Positions 9,179 to 16,163 are shown, counted from the stretch's first letter. The stretch: DNA of 20,068 nt from an uncultured Collinsella sp. (GCA_900751695.1 CAADSS010000017.1:1-20068), one strand, 5' to 3'. The notes: generated from the letters alone by a model not told the origin. Made by a program: numbers and translations.

Positions 9179-9180
9179 TT

Positions 9181-9957
9181 ATGCCCCGATGCGCCCGTGC
9201 CGTTTCGATCACCGGCTATTACCACGTCTTTGACCGCGGCAACTCCAAACAGATTATTTTTGAAGATGACTCCGACCGTTATCGTTTCTTATCGGATATC
9301 TCGGACAGGTTTGCGCGCCATGACGTGGCGGTGTTGGCTTGGTGCCTTATGGACAACCACTTCCATTTGATGGTTGATGACCCATTTGACAACCTTTCAA
9401 AGGCAATGCAGTGCGCGCTGACGGCATATGCTAAGTATTTCAATGGGAAAACGGGGAGAACGGGACATCTGTTTGACAATCGCTATTCGCGGGTCGCAGT
9501 TGAGTCGGACACGCAGGCAGTGCAGCTGCTCGACTATATTCATCTCAATCCCGTGAAGGGTGCGCTTGACTCGCTCGAGGCGTACCGCTGGTCAAGCTAT
9601 AAGGCATATCAGCTGGGCTATGATCCCTTTGACATTTGTGATGCGGCCCCTATGCTCGATGTTGTCGGAGGCTCCCGTCGCTATTGCGAGCATCTCAAGA
9701 AAGTTGGCGGGCGCATCTGGTCAGTGGAGGTTCTTCCGCGCCGGCGGATCCCCGATGAGGAGGCTCTTTCCGTTGCGCGCGAAGACCTGCCGAGCATAGA
9801 TCCTGCGCTACTCAAGGCCCTGCCACGCCCCGAGCGCGATGCCTGCCTGCTGAGGCTCAGGCGGGCACATCTCACGGTCAAGCAAATTGCCCGTATCACC
9901 GGTATCGGCGCCACAAGCGTGACCAAGGCTACTGCAGGCTGGAAGGATGCAGCGTGA
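9181..9957 (+). CDS. REP-associated tyrosine (Y1/HUH) transposase with C-terminal helix-turn-helix
   Basis: A 258-residue single-strand DNA transposase of the Y1_Tnp (IS200-like, RAYT) family. The HUH metal motif is H60-F61-H62 in MDNHFHLMV, and the nucleophile is probably Tyr119 in LLDYIHLNPVKG; RTGHLFDNRY and YRWSSYKAY are typical of RAYTs. Residues about 226-255 (VKQIARITGIGATSVTKAT) look like a helix-turn-helix for DNA binding, a tail found in a subset of these proteins. ATG 9181 was preferred over the TTG at 9166 because AAAGGAGAG lies directly before it. Catalytic residues are intact, so it is not an obvious pseudogene. It is convergent with rpmB and carries its own inverted ends, so it is an insertion between adhE and rpmB rather than part of either transcript. 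Confidence 0.9.
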   Translation: MPRCARAVSITGYYHVFDRGNSKQIIFEDDSDRYRFLSDISDRFARHDVAVLAWCLMDNHFHLMVDDPFDNLSKAMQCALTAYAKYFNGKTGRTGHLFDNRYSRVAVESDTQAVQLLDYIHLNPVKGALDSLEAYRWSSYKAYQLGYDPFDICDAAPMLDVVGGSRRYCEHLKKVGGRIWSVEVLPRRRIPDEEALSVAREDLPSIDPALLKALPRPERDACLLRLRRAHLTVKQIARITGIGATSVTKATAGWKDAA

Positions 9958-9998
9958 GATAGGGGCCGGAGCCGATCGGGACGCCGCATGCGTGCGTC

Positions 9999-10052
9999 AT
10001 GTCTGTCCCCAATGCGTGAAAACACTCATGTAAGTCTGTCCCGAATGAGTGC
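9999..10052 (-). repeat. Right REP-like inverted end of the transposase unit
   Basis: Reverse-complement counterpart of the left end. Its hairpin is ATGCGTG (10012-10018), loop AAAA, CACTCAT (10023-10029), with one G-T wobble. It ends directly against the A-run of the rpmB terminator (10053 onward). Confidence 0.75.
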
Positions 10053-10085
10053 AAAAAGGCGCCCTCCGTAGGGGAGGGCGCCTTT
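10053..10085 (-). terminator. Intrinsic terminator for rpmB
   Basis: A perfect 13-bp stem, AAAGGCGCCCTCC (10055-10067) with its complement at 10073-10085, has a 5-base loop. On the minus strand it ends in TTTTT (10057-10053), fitting termination of rpmB; on the plus strand only TTTGG follows, so it is weaker for the transposase. Between it and the rpmB stop a second 7-bp pairing, AGGTCTT / AAGACCT, can form in the 3' UTR. Confidence 0.8.
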
Positions 10086-10153
10086 GGTAAGTTCTATGTG
10101 AACGCGAGGTCTTTGGCCCGGAGAGTCCGAGGTACTTGTTGGTAAGACCTTAT

Positions 10154-10342
10154 TTAGGAGCGCGCAACCTTGCCGGACTTGAGGCAGGTGGAGCAAACGT
10201 TCATCTTGCGACGGTGACCATCGACGACGACGTAGACGCGCTGGATGTTGGGGCGGAACTTACGGTTGGTGACGCGGTGAGAGTGGCTGATGGAGCGACC
10301 GGCAACGGGGTGCTTACCGCAAACTTCGCAAACTTTGGACAT
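10154..10342 (-). CDS. rpmB: Large ribosomal subunit protein bL28
   Basis: A 62-residue ribosomal protein bL28. It begins MSKVCEVCGKHPVAGRSISHSHRVTNRKF and ends with the NVCSTCLKSGKV segment, so both CxxC pairs expected of a zinc-binding L28 are present. The ATG at 10342 has AAGGAGGG about 8 bases upstream; longer in-frame readings would swallow this ribosome site. It is a single-gene unit, divergent from the pyr operon, with its own extended -10 promoter and terminator. Confidence 0.97.
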   Translation of the reverse strand: MSKVCEVCGKHPVAGRSISHSHRVTNRKFRPNIQRVYVVVDGHRRKMNVCSTCLKSGKVARS

Positions 10343-10396
10343 AACTGACCCTCCTTGGGCGACAAACGAACATGTCGCGTTAACAAACAAGCCTGA

Positions 10397-10405
10397 ACTA
10401 TAGCA
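10397..10405 (-). promoter_or_regulatory. rpmB promoter, extended -10
   Basis: Minus-strand TGC-TATAGT (10405-10397) is a strong extended -10. The hexamer 17 bases upstream (CGCACA) is a poor -35. A start near 10390 gives a leader of about 48 bases. GCACAG (10403-10408 region) and CTGTGC (about 10419-10424) form an inverted repeat just upstream of the -10. Confidence 0.6.
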
Positions 10406-10533
10406 CAGAAGCAGCTCCCTGTGCGTAATCTACACAGAGATATTTCTCTTTTGGCGATAGTGCTCACGCCACGGCCCTGGACGTAGATCCGATTTGCGTG
10501 CAGCAGAGGGGATTATGCCAGCTCGTGCGTACG

Positions 10534-10562
10534 TTTTCAAGCTCGTCCCACAAATATATATA
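10534..10562 (+). promoter_or_regulatory. Candidate pyr operon promoter
   Basis: TTTTCA (10534-10539), a 17-base spacer and TATATA (10557-10562) match sigma-70 type boxes at 4 of 6 each and would start a leader of about 225 bases. A second, weaker possibility is TACACT at 10634-10639, closer to the attenuator. The stretch 10410-10530 between the rpmB promoter and this site shows no gene and no clear structure. Confidence 0.3.
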
Positions 10563-10657
10563 GGTTTATTGAGCATTGGGCTCCGTTTACGGATTGCTCT
10601 GTATTTATGCTCGCAATTAAGTTCGAGGTTGGCTACACTATCCCTTGACCATTAAAG

Positions 10658-10754
10658 GGGTACGAGATACCCACATGGAATTACATAGCTGCCAATGAGC
10701 AGCCCTTCCTGTGGGTGTCTGGTCCGCTTTGAGCGGTCGGGCATCTATTTTTTT
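10658..10754 (+). promoter_or_regulatory. PyrR-type transcription attenuator in the pyr leader
   Basis: Three mutually exclusive folds are readable. (1) Anti-antiterminator: GGGTA (10658-10662), loop CGAGA, TACCC (10668-10672); the loop fits the NGNGA core of the known PyrR binding loop. (2) Antiterminator: 10665-10680 pairs with 10706-10720 over 15 bp with one bulged T, enclosing a small GCTGC/GCAGC hairpin. (3) Terminator: 10716-10728 pairs with 10732-10743 (CCGCT/AGCGG on top, several G-U pairs below), then seven T at 10748-10754. Fold 2 uses bases of both 1 and 3. In the known mechanism UMP-bound PyrR stabilises fold 1, letting the terminator form. A further hairpin, TTGACTG/CAGTCAA (10753-10772), lies between the T-run and the pyrR ribosome site. 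Confidence 0.85.
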
Positions 10755-10793
10755 GACTGTGTCAGCAGTCAAGACATGTGAGGAAGGAGATCG

Positions 10794-11378
10794 ATGGGCA
10801 CGACTTCCCCCAAGGCGGTCATCATGGACGAGACCGCCGTCAATCGAGCGATGACTCGCATCGCGCACGAGATTCTCGAGCGCAACGAGGGCTGTGAAGA
10901 CCTCGCTCTGGTCGGCATCGTCACGCGCGGCGACCTTCTGGCAAAGAAACTCGCCGAGGAGATCAAGGAGATCGAGGGCGTCGACGTTCCGCTCGGCAGC
11001 CTCGACATCAGCTTCTACCGCGATGACTACGCTACCAATTTCGCTCCCGCGATCCACGCCACCAACATTCCCTTTAGCGTCGACGGCAAGCGCGTCGTGC
11101 TGGTGGATGACATCCTGTATACGGGCCGTACCATTCGCGCCGCTCTCGACGCCGTCATGGATCTGGGCCGTCCGAGCCGTATTGAGCTGGCAGTCCTCGT
11201 TGACCGCGGCCACCGCGAGCTCCCCATCTCGCCGGACTTTGTCGGCAAGAACGTTCCCTCGTCGCATGAGGAGAACGTGCACCTATATATGAAGGAAGTC
11301 GACGGCCGTACCGCCGTCGAGATCAACGACGTCGCGCCGGGTTCCCACGTGGGCTCCGCGCCGCTGGGAGGTGAGTAG
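10794..11378 (+). CDS. pyrR: Pyrimidine operon attenuation protein / uracil phosphoribosyltransferase
   Basis: RNA-binding regulator of pyr operons that senses UMP/UTP versus PRPP, with side activity as uracil phosphoribosyltransferase. The 194-residue protein has the type I PRT fold; the PRPP loop VVLVDDILYTGRT lies at residues 101-113, and GIVTRGDLLAKKL (41-53) and the DISFYRDDY block (71-79) are typical of PyrR rather than other PRTases. ATG 10794 has AGGAAGGAG 4-5 bases upstream. It is the first gene after a matching attenuator, which strongly supports autoregulation, and the pyrB start lies 4 bases after its TAG. Confidence 0.97.
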   Translation: MGTTSPKAVIMDETAVNRAMTRIAHEILERNEGCEDLALVGIVTRGDLLAKKLAEEIKEIEGVDVPLGSLDISFYRDDYATNFAPAIHATNIPFSVDGKRVVLVDDILYTGRTIRAALDAVMDLGRPSRIELAVLVDRGHRELPISPDFVGKNVPSSHEENVHLYMKEVDGRTAVEINDVAPGSHVGSAPLGGE

Positions 11379-11382
11379 TACC

Positions 11383-12327
11383 GTGGCGTTCAACCATAAG
11401 CACCTGATCGACATTACCGAGTACTCCGAAGAGGACATCAAGCTCATCCTCGAGACCGCCAAGGCGTTCTCTGAGGTCAACGAGCGTGCGATCAAGAAGG
11501 TCCCCACGCTCAAGGGCAAGACCATCGTCAACATGTTCAACGAACCCTCGACGCGTACCCGCAGCTCTTTCGAACTCGCTGAGAAGCGTCTTTCGGCCGA
11601 CAGCCTCAACTTTGGTGGCTCCTCGACCTCCACGGTCAAGGGCGAGAGCCTCGTTGACACCGTCGAGACCCTCAACGCCTATAAGATCGACTGCATCGTC
11701 GTGCGCGACAAGCACGCCGGTGCTCCCTACATCGTCACGCAGTACTCGCCCGCGAGCGTCATCTGCGCCGGTGACGGCAAGCACAACCACCCCACACAGG
11801 CCCTGCTCGACCTGTACACCATCTGGGAGCACAAGGGTGACTTCCACGGTCTGAAGGTCGCCGTCGTCGGCGATATCGCCCACTCCCGCGTCTGCGGCTC
11901 GCTGATCCCCGCCCTTAAGATCATGGGCTGCGAGACCTACGCCGTCGCCCCCGGCACGCTGCTGCCGCCGGCGCCCGAGGTCCTGGGCTGCGACCACGTG
12001 ACGAGCGACCTCGATTCCGTCCTGCCCGAGCTGGACGTCGTCTACATGCTGCGCGTGCAGCAGGAGCGCCTCGAGGGTGCCCCGTTCCCGACCATTCGCG
12101 AGTACCACAAGCTCTTCGGCCTGACCAAGGACCGCGAGAAGCTCATGAAGCCCGATGCGATCATCTGCCACCCGGGCCCCATCAACCGCGGCGTCGAGTT
12201 CGACTCCTATATGGCCGACCACCCGCAACGCTCCGTCATCTTGGAGCAGGTCTACGCCGGTATCTGCGTGCGTATGGCTATCCTGTATCTGCTGCTTGGA
12301 GGTGCCGATAATGGCCTTGCTTCTTAA
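11383..12327 (+). CDS. pyrB: Aspartate carbamoyltransferase catalytic chain
   Basis: Forms N-carbamoyl-L-aspartate from carbamoyl phosphate and aspartate, the committed step of UMP synthesis. The 314-residue product carries the carbamoyl-phosphate signature STRTRSSFE (56-64), the active-site Lys86 of the flexible loop in STVKGES, and HPTQALLDL (136-144); HPGPINRGVE near the C-terminus is also diagnostic. GTG 11383 is chosen since GGGAGG (11366-11371) is 11 bases upstream; an in-frame GTG at 11371 overlaps that ribosome site. No pyrI regulatory chain is nearby, so control is probably by PyrR attenuation rather than allostery. It overlaps pyrC by 17 bases. Confidence 0.97.
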   Translation: MAFNHKHLIDITEYSEEDIKLILETAKAFSEVNERAIKKVPTLKGKTIVNMFNEPSTRTRSSFELAEKRLSADSLNFGGSSTSTVKGESLVDTVETLNAYKIDCIVVRDKHAGAPYIVTQYSPASVICAGDGKHNHPTQALLDLYTIWEHKGDFHGLKVAVVGDIAHSRVCGSLIPALKIMGCETYAVAPGTLLPPAPEVLGCDHVTSDLDSVLPELDVVYMLRVQQERLEGAPFPTIREYHKLFGLTKDREKLMKPDAIICHPGPINRGVEFDSYMADHPQRSVILEQVYAGICVRMAILYLLLGGADNGLAS

Positions 12328-13600
12328 GAATGCCCACGTCGTCGATCCGTCCGTCGAGCTTGACGGTGTCGTTGACGTCCTGATTGACGGCGACAAGATC
12401 GCCGAGGTCGGCGAGAATCTCGCCATCGAGGGAGCCGAGGTCCGCGACCTTTCCGGCAAGTACCTCGTCCCCGGCCTGGTGGATATGCACGTTCACCTTC
12501 GCGAGCCCGGCTACGAGGTCAAAGAGGACATCGAGAGCGGCACCCGCGCAGCTGCCAAGGGCGGCTTCACCGGCGTGTGCGCCATGCCCAACACCGATCC
12601 CGTCACCGATAACGGCACCGTCGTGGAGTTCGTCAAGTCCCGCGCTGCCGAGGTCGGTCACTGCCGCGTCTATCCGTCGGGCGCCATGACCCGCGGCCTT
12701 AAGGGCGAGGCTATGTCCGAGATGGGCGATATGGTCGCCCACGGCGCCGTCGCCTTTACCGACGACGGTCGCGGCGTACAGGGCGCGGGCATGCTCCGTC
12801 GCTGCATGGACTACGGCAAGATGTTCGGCAAGGTCTTTATGAGCCACTGCCAGGACGAGGACCTGGTCGGCCACGGCCAGATCAACGAGGGCAAGGTTTC
12901 GACCCGTCTGGCCCTCGAGGGCTGGCCGGCTGCCGGCGAGGAGCTCCAGATCGCTCGCGACATCGAGATCGCTAAGCTGACCGGTGCCAAGCTGCACATC
13001 CAGCACATCTCCACCGCCCATGGCCTGGAAATCGTGCGCGCCGGTAAGGCCGCTGGCGTTCGGGTTACCTGCGAGGCTACCCCGCACCACATGTTCCTGA
13101 CCGAGAACGACCTGGACGAGACCTACAACACCTCGCTCAAGGTCAATCCGCCGCTGCGCACCGACGAGGACGCCGAGGCCATCCGTCAGGGTGTCATCGA
13201 CGGTACCGTCGACGTTATCGTCACCGATCACGCTCCGCACACTCCGTGGGAGAAGGCCCGCGAGTTCGAGCTCGCACCCTTTGGCATGATTGGCCTCGAG
13301 ACCTCGCTGTCGCTCGTGCTCACCGAGCTGGTCAACACGGGCAAGATGAGCGTGGGCCGCATGGTCGAGCTCATGGCCATCAAGCCGCGTGAGATCCTAG
13401 GCCTCGACCAGGTTCAGGTCAAGGCGGGCTCCGTTGCCGATCTGACCGTGTTCGACGCGTCCGCCACCTGGACGGTCGGCGAGGACGGTTACGAGTCGCG
13501 CGCCGAGAACTCCGGTTTCGCCGGCCGCACGCTCACCGGTCGTGCCACCGATGTGTTTGTCGGCGGCAAGCAGACGCTCGCCGACGGCTGCATCTGCTAG
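12311..13600 (+). CDS. pyrC: Dihydroorotase, type I
   Basis: Zinc amidohydrolase that cyclises carbamoyl aspartate to dihydroorotate. At 429 residues it is the long class I type. Metal and substrate motifs: DMHVHLREPG with His60, His62 and Arg64, the DDG at 151-153, His179 in MSHCQDED, the later IQHIST, and TDHAPH with the catalytic Asp. In place of the carboxylated lysine of class II there is the class I acidic residue region. The ATG lies within the 3' end of pyrB (17-base overlap), with GGAGGTG just upstream, implying translational coupling. A terminator-like hairpin follows the stop, before pyrK. Confidence 0.97.
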   Translation: MALLLKNAHVVDPSVELDGVVDVLIDGDKIAEVGENLAIEGAEVRDLSGKYLVPGLVDMHVHLREPGYEVKEDIESGTRAAAKGGFTGVCAMPNTDPVTDNGTVVEFVKSRAAEVGHCRVYPSGAMTRGLKGEAMSEMGDMVAHGAVAFTDDGRGVQGAGMLRRCMDYGKMFGKVFMSHCQDEDLVGHGQINEGKVSTRLALEGWPAAGEELQIARDIEIAKLTGAKLHIQHISTAHGLEIVRAGKAAGVRVTCEATPHHMFLTENDLDETYNTSLKVNPPLRTDEDAEAIRQGVIDGTVDVIVTDHAPHTPWEKAREFELAPFGMIGLETSLSLVLTELVNTGKMSVGRMVELMAIKPREILGLDQVQVKAGSVADLTVFDASATWTVGEDGYESRAENSGFAGRTLTGRATDVFVGGKQTLADGCIC

Positions 13601-13620
13601 CATTGCCTTATCGCTTATGT

Positions 13621-13659
13621 GCGCGGCGCCCTTGCGGTGCCGCGCTTTCTGTTCGTTTT
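13621..13659 (+). terminator. Terminator-like hairpin inside the pyr operon (pyrC-pyrK gap)
   Basis: GCGCGGCGCC (13621-13630), loop CTTGC and GGTGCCGCGC (13636-13645) form a 10-bp stem with one G-U pair, followed by TTTCTGTTCGTTTT (13646-13659). The shape fits an intrinsic terminator with an interrupted T tract, 20 bases after pyrC. If active, it would reduce transcription of pyrK-pyrD-pyrF relative to pyrR-pyrB-pyrC. Confidence 0.6.
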
Positions 13660-13661
13660 GA

Positions 13662-13677
13662 CCATGCAACCGCATGG
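13662..13677 (+). other. Small hairpin upstream of the pyrK ribosome site
   Basis: CCATGC (13662-13667), loop AACC, GCATGG (13672-13677) is a perfect 6-bp stem just after the terminator-like hairpin and 6 bases before the GGAG of pyrK. It could be a second element of a small regulatory region or simply help expose the ribosome site. No alternative pairing with the preceding hairpin is evident. Confidence 0.35.
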
Positions 13678-13692
13678 GGGATTGGAGCGTCT

Positions 13693-14484
13693 ATGCCCAC
13701 ACCTTCCACTGCACGCATGCACGACTTCGAGGTCGTCTCGAACCAGGAGATCGCCGACGGCATCTTCTCGCTCGTCATCTCGGCCCCCAAGCTTGCAAGT
13801 GCGCTCAAGCCCGGTCAGTTTGTGAACATTGCCGTGCCCGGCGATGCGTCCTCGCTGCTTCGCGTGCCCCTGAGCTTCTATCGCGCCGACGCCCAGGCCG
13901 GTACCGTCGAGCTGTGGTACGCCGTCGTGGGCGACGACACCCGTCGTCTGTCGCAGATGGCCCCCGGTTCCACCTCTAACCTGCTGGGCCCCGGCGGCCG
14001 CGGCTGGCTTGTGCCCGAGGGCACCAGGAAGGCGCTGCTCGTGGTGGGCGGCATCGGTGTTCCGCCCGTGCTGTGCCTTGCCGGCAAGCTTGCCGAGCAG
14101 GGTGTGGCCGTCGACGTGTGCCTGGGCTTTTGCACCGCGTCCAAGGCCGTGGGCATTGATGAGTTCCGCGCGCTGGGAGCTACGGTCAACGTGTGCACCG
14201 ACGACGGCTCGTTGGGCACTCATGGTTTTTGCACCGATCCTGCCGCCGAGCTGCTTGGCGAGGGCGGCTACGACTACGTGGCCAGCTGCGGTCCCGCCGT
14301 CATGATGAAGAAGGTCGCCGCCGCTGCCGCCGAGGCCGGTGCGTACTGCGAGGTGTCGCTCGAGCGCATGATGAGCTGTGGCTTTGGCGCCTGCAACACC
14401 TGCAATGTCGAGACGGTAGACGGTATGAAGGGCGCCTGCATGTGCGGCCCCGTGTTCGATGCTTCCAAGGTGGTGGTCTTCTAG
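13693..14484 (+). CDS. pyrK: Dihydroorotate dehydrogenase B, FAD/[2Fe-2S] electron transfer subunit
   Basis: Passes electrons from PyrD to NAD+. The 263-residue protein has an FAD-binding ferredoxin-reductase-like N-half with LRVPLSFYRAD (the R-x-P-L-S flavin motif, 57-61), a nucleotide-binding VVGGIGVPPVLCLA (117-130), and a C-terminal cysteine cluster Cys229, Cys234, Cys237 and Cys249 or Cys251 for a [2Fe-2S] centre. ATG 13693 with GGAG 5 bases upstream was chosen; the longer frame back to 13603 runs through the hairpins and has no family-like sequence. Its TAG overlaps the GTG of pyrD, matching the obligate PyrK-PyrD complex. Confidence 0.95.
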   Translation: MPTPSTARMHDFEVVSNQEIADGIFSLVISAPKLASALKPGQFVNIAVPGDASSLLRVPLSFYRADAQAGTVELWYAVVGDDTRRLSQMAPGSTSNLLGPGGRGWLVPEGTRKALLVVGGIGVPPVLCLAGKLAEQGVAVDVCLGFCTASKAVGIDEFRALGATVNVCTDDGSLGTHGFCTDPAAELLGEGGYDYVASCGPAVMMKKVAAAAAEAGAYCEVSLERMMSCGFGACNTCNVETVDGMKGACMCGPVFDASKVVVF

Positions 14485-15407
14485 TGGGTACCGTGAACAT
14501 GGCCGTCGATTTCGGCGGCGTCAAGATGCAGAACCCCATCAACACCGCAGCCGGTACCTTTGGCTACGGATGGCAGTTCCAGAACTTCTTTGATGTCTCC
14601 CAGCTAGGCGCCATCACCACCAAGGGCTGCGCCGCCGAGCCCTGGCCCGGCAACCCCGCGCCTCGCATGGCCGAGATCCCGGGCGGCATGATCAACTCCG
14701 TGGGCCTTCAGAATCCCGGCGTGGCCGCCTTTGCCCGTGAGTCTGGTCCGTGGCTCGAGCAGCTCTCCAAGGACGGTTGCCAGGTCATCTGCCAGGTTGC
14801 CGGCCACTCCGTTGACGAGTTTGTCCGCGCACTCGAGATGTATGTCGAGCTGTGCCCCTGGGCTGCCGGCTACGAGATCAACGTGAGCTGCCCCAATATC
14901 GCTGCTGGCGGTGCCGCCATGGGATCCACGCCCGAGGGTGCCTCTGCCGTTATGGCTGCTTGCCGCAAGGTGACCGATAAGCCGCTGTTCGTAAAGATGG
15001 CTCCGGTTAACGTCGCCGAGATTGCCAAGGCTCTCGAGGCCGCGGGAGCCGACGGCCTTTCGGTCATCAACTCCATCCAGGGCATGGCCATTGACGTTCA
15101 TACCCGCAAGTCCCGTGTGGCCAAGCCCAAGGGCGGCCTTTCGGGCCCGCTGTGCCACCACATCGCCGTTCGCATGGTCTGGGAGGTCGCTCAGGCCGTC
15201 GATATCCCCATCAACGGTGTCGGCGGCGTCATGACGGGCGAGGATGCGGCCGAGTTTATCCTGGCCGGTGCCACCTGCGTGTCGGTCGGCATGGCCAACT
15301 TCGTCGATCCGTGCGCTTCGCTCAAAATCGCGCACGAGCTCGAGGCCTGGGCGGAGTCCCAGGGCGTGAAGGACATCAACGAGCTGGTAGGTGCTTTCGA
15401 ATGCTAG
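14484..15407 (+). CDS. pyrD: Dihydroorotate dehydrogenase B, catalytic subunit (class 1B)
   Basis: FMN enzyme oxidising dihydroorotate to orotate in the cytosol, with NAD+ as acceptor via PyrK. About 307 residues as a TIM barrel: VDFGGVKMQNPI and AAGTFGYG at the start, the active-site cysteine in EINVSCPN (Cys136), flavin contacts in ITTKG and NGVGGVMTGEDAAEFILAGA. The cysteine base marks class 1, and the adjacent pyrK marks class 1B. The start is uncertain: GTG 14484 shares its G with the pyrK stop (TAGTG) and has AAGGTGG upstream; GTG 14493 and ATG 14499 are alternatives that cost only 3-5 residues. Confidence 0.95.
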   Translation: MGTVNMAVDFGGVKMQNPINTAAGTFGYGWQFQNFFDVSQLGAITTKGCAAEPWPGNPAPRMAEIPGGMINSVGLQNPGVAAFARESGPWLEQLSKDGCQVICQVAGHSVDEFVRALEMYVELCPWAAGYEINVSCPNIAAGGAAMGSTPEGASAVMAACRKVTDKPLFVKMAPVNVAEIAKALEAAGADGLSVINSIQGMAIDVHTRKSRVAKPKGGLSGPLCHHIAVRMVWEVAQAVDIPINGVGGVMTGEDAAEFILAGATCVSVGMANFVDPCASLKIAHELEAWAESQGVKDINELVGAFEC

Positions 15408-16117
15408 AGACCGACGCCCGCGACCGCGTTATCGTCGCCCTCGACTGCGACCGTGAGCGTGCGCTCGAGCTCGCCCACGAGCTTTCTGGTCATGCCGCTT
15501 GGCTCAAGGTGGGCATGACGCTCTATTACGCTGAGGGACCCGAGATCGTCAAGACGTTCAAGGACCTGGGCTTTAAGGTCTTCCTCGACCTCAAGTTCCA
15601 TGACATTCCGCATCAGGTGCGCGGTGCCGCCCGTTCGGCCTCGCTCGCCGGTGCCGACCTGCTCTCGGTTCATGGCTTGGGTTCGGGCGCTATGCTCGCT
15701 GCGTGCCGTGAGGGTGCCGAGGAGGCGCGCGAGGACCGCGCCAAGCTCGTTGCCATCACCGTGCTCACGAGTATGAACCAGGATTCGCTGGCCGAGATCG
15801 GCGTCGATTCGCCCGTGGCCGAGGAGGCCGCCCGCCTGGCGAAGCTTGCCCAGGCCAACGGCATCGACGGCATCGTATGCTCGCCGATGGAGGCCCATGA
15901 CATGCGCGAGTTGCTCGGCCCCGACGCGCTGATCGTGACTCCGGGCGTGCGTCCGGTGGGTGCCGCCCTGGGTGACCAATCCCGCGTGGCGACGCCCTCT
16001 CAGGCTATCGAGCGCGGCGCGAGCCACATCGTGGTGGGCCGACCCATCACCTGTGCCGACGACCCGGTTGCCGCATTTGACGCCATCGTTGCTGAGCTGG
16101 TCAAAAACGTCGCCTAA
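15401..16117 (+). CDS. pyrF: Orotidine 5'-phosphate decarboxylase
   Basis: Decarboxylates OMP to UMP, the last step of the pathway. The 238-residue TIM barrel is the standard group I size. Key residues are visible: VALDCD at the first strand, LKVGM (Lys36), the catalytic D-K-x-x-D array in FLDLKFHDIPHQV (Asp63, Lys65, Asp68), the TVLTSMNQDSL loop, and the phosphate-binding VTPGVRP plus IVVGRPIT. The ATG overlaps the pyrD stop (ATGCTAG). It is the last pyr gene here; no pyrE follows before the long gap ahead of mihF. Confidence 0.97.
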   Translation: MLETDARDRVIVALDCDRERALELAHELSGHAAWLKVGMTLYYAEGPEIVKTFKDLGFKVFLDLKFHDIPHQVRGAARSASLAGADLLSVHGLGSGAMLAACREGAEEAREDRAKLVAITVLTSMNQDSLAEIGVDSPVAEEAARLAKLAQANGIDGIVCSPMEAHDMRELLGPDALIVTPGVRPVGAALGDQSRVATPSQAIERGASHIVVGRPITCADDPVAAFDAIVAELVKNVA

Positions 16118-16163
16118 AAGATTCCCTCAAGTCACCACTTTTGGATCTCATTAGCACAAATTT

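Larger units (their letters stand above)
9001..10052 (+). mobile_element. RAYT-type transposable unit (transposase gene bounded by inverted REP-like ends)
   Basis: A single Y1-type transposase gene (9181-9957) is flanked by two imperfect inverted copies of a ~50-base sequence, 9001-9052 and 9999-10052, matching at 45 of 50 aligned positions (from the shared TCATT onward). Each end contains a small hairpin and two direct copies of a CATTnGGGACAG word. Known RAYT genes sit between inverted REP sequences in the same way, and unlike most insertion sequences they are usually single-copy and domesticated. Whether this one moves cannot be told from one window; no target duplication is visible. Confidence 0.75.

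Noticed and set aside
9001..10052. CRISPR-like or satellite repeat array
   Set aside because: Only two inverted copies with a transposase between them and no regularly spaced repeats or spacers.
10675..10698. A 7-codon leader peptide frame (ATG to TGA) in the pyr leader
   Set aside because: No proper Shine-Dalgarno and no run of regulatory codons; the PyrR RNA-loop model explains the leader without translation.
11323..12459. A 378-codon minus-strand frame opposite pyrB
   Set aside because: Shadow of pyrB, which shows all its active-site motifs on the other strand.
13603..13692. N-terminal extension of pyrK back to 13603
   Set aside because: The extension runs through two hairpins, lacks a ribosome site and has no family-like sequence; ATG 13693 has a good GGAG.
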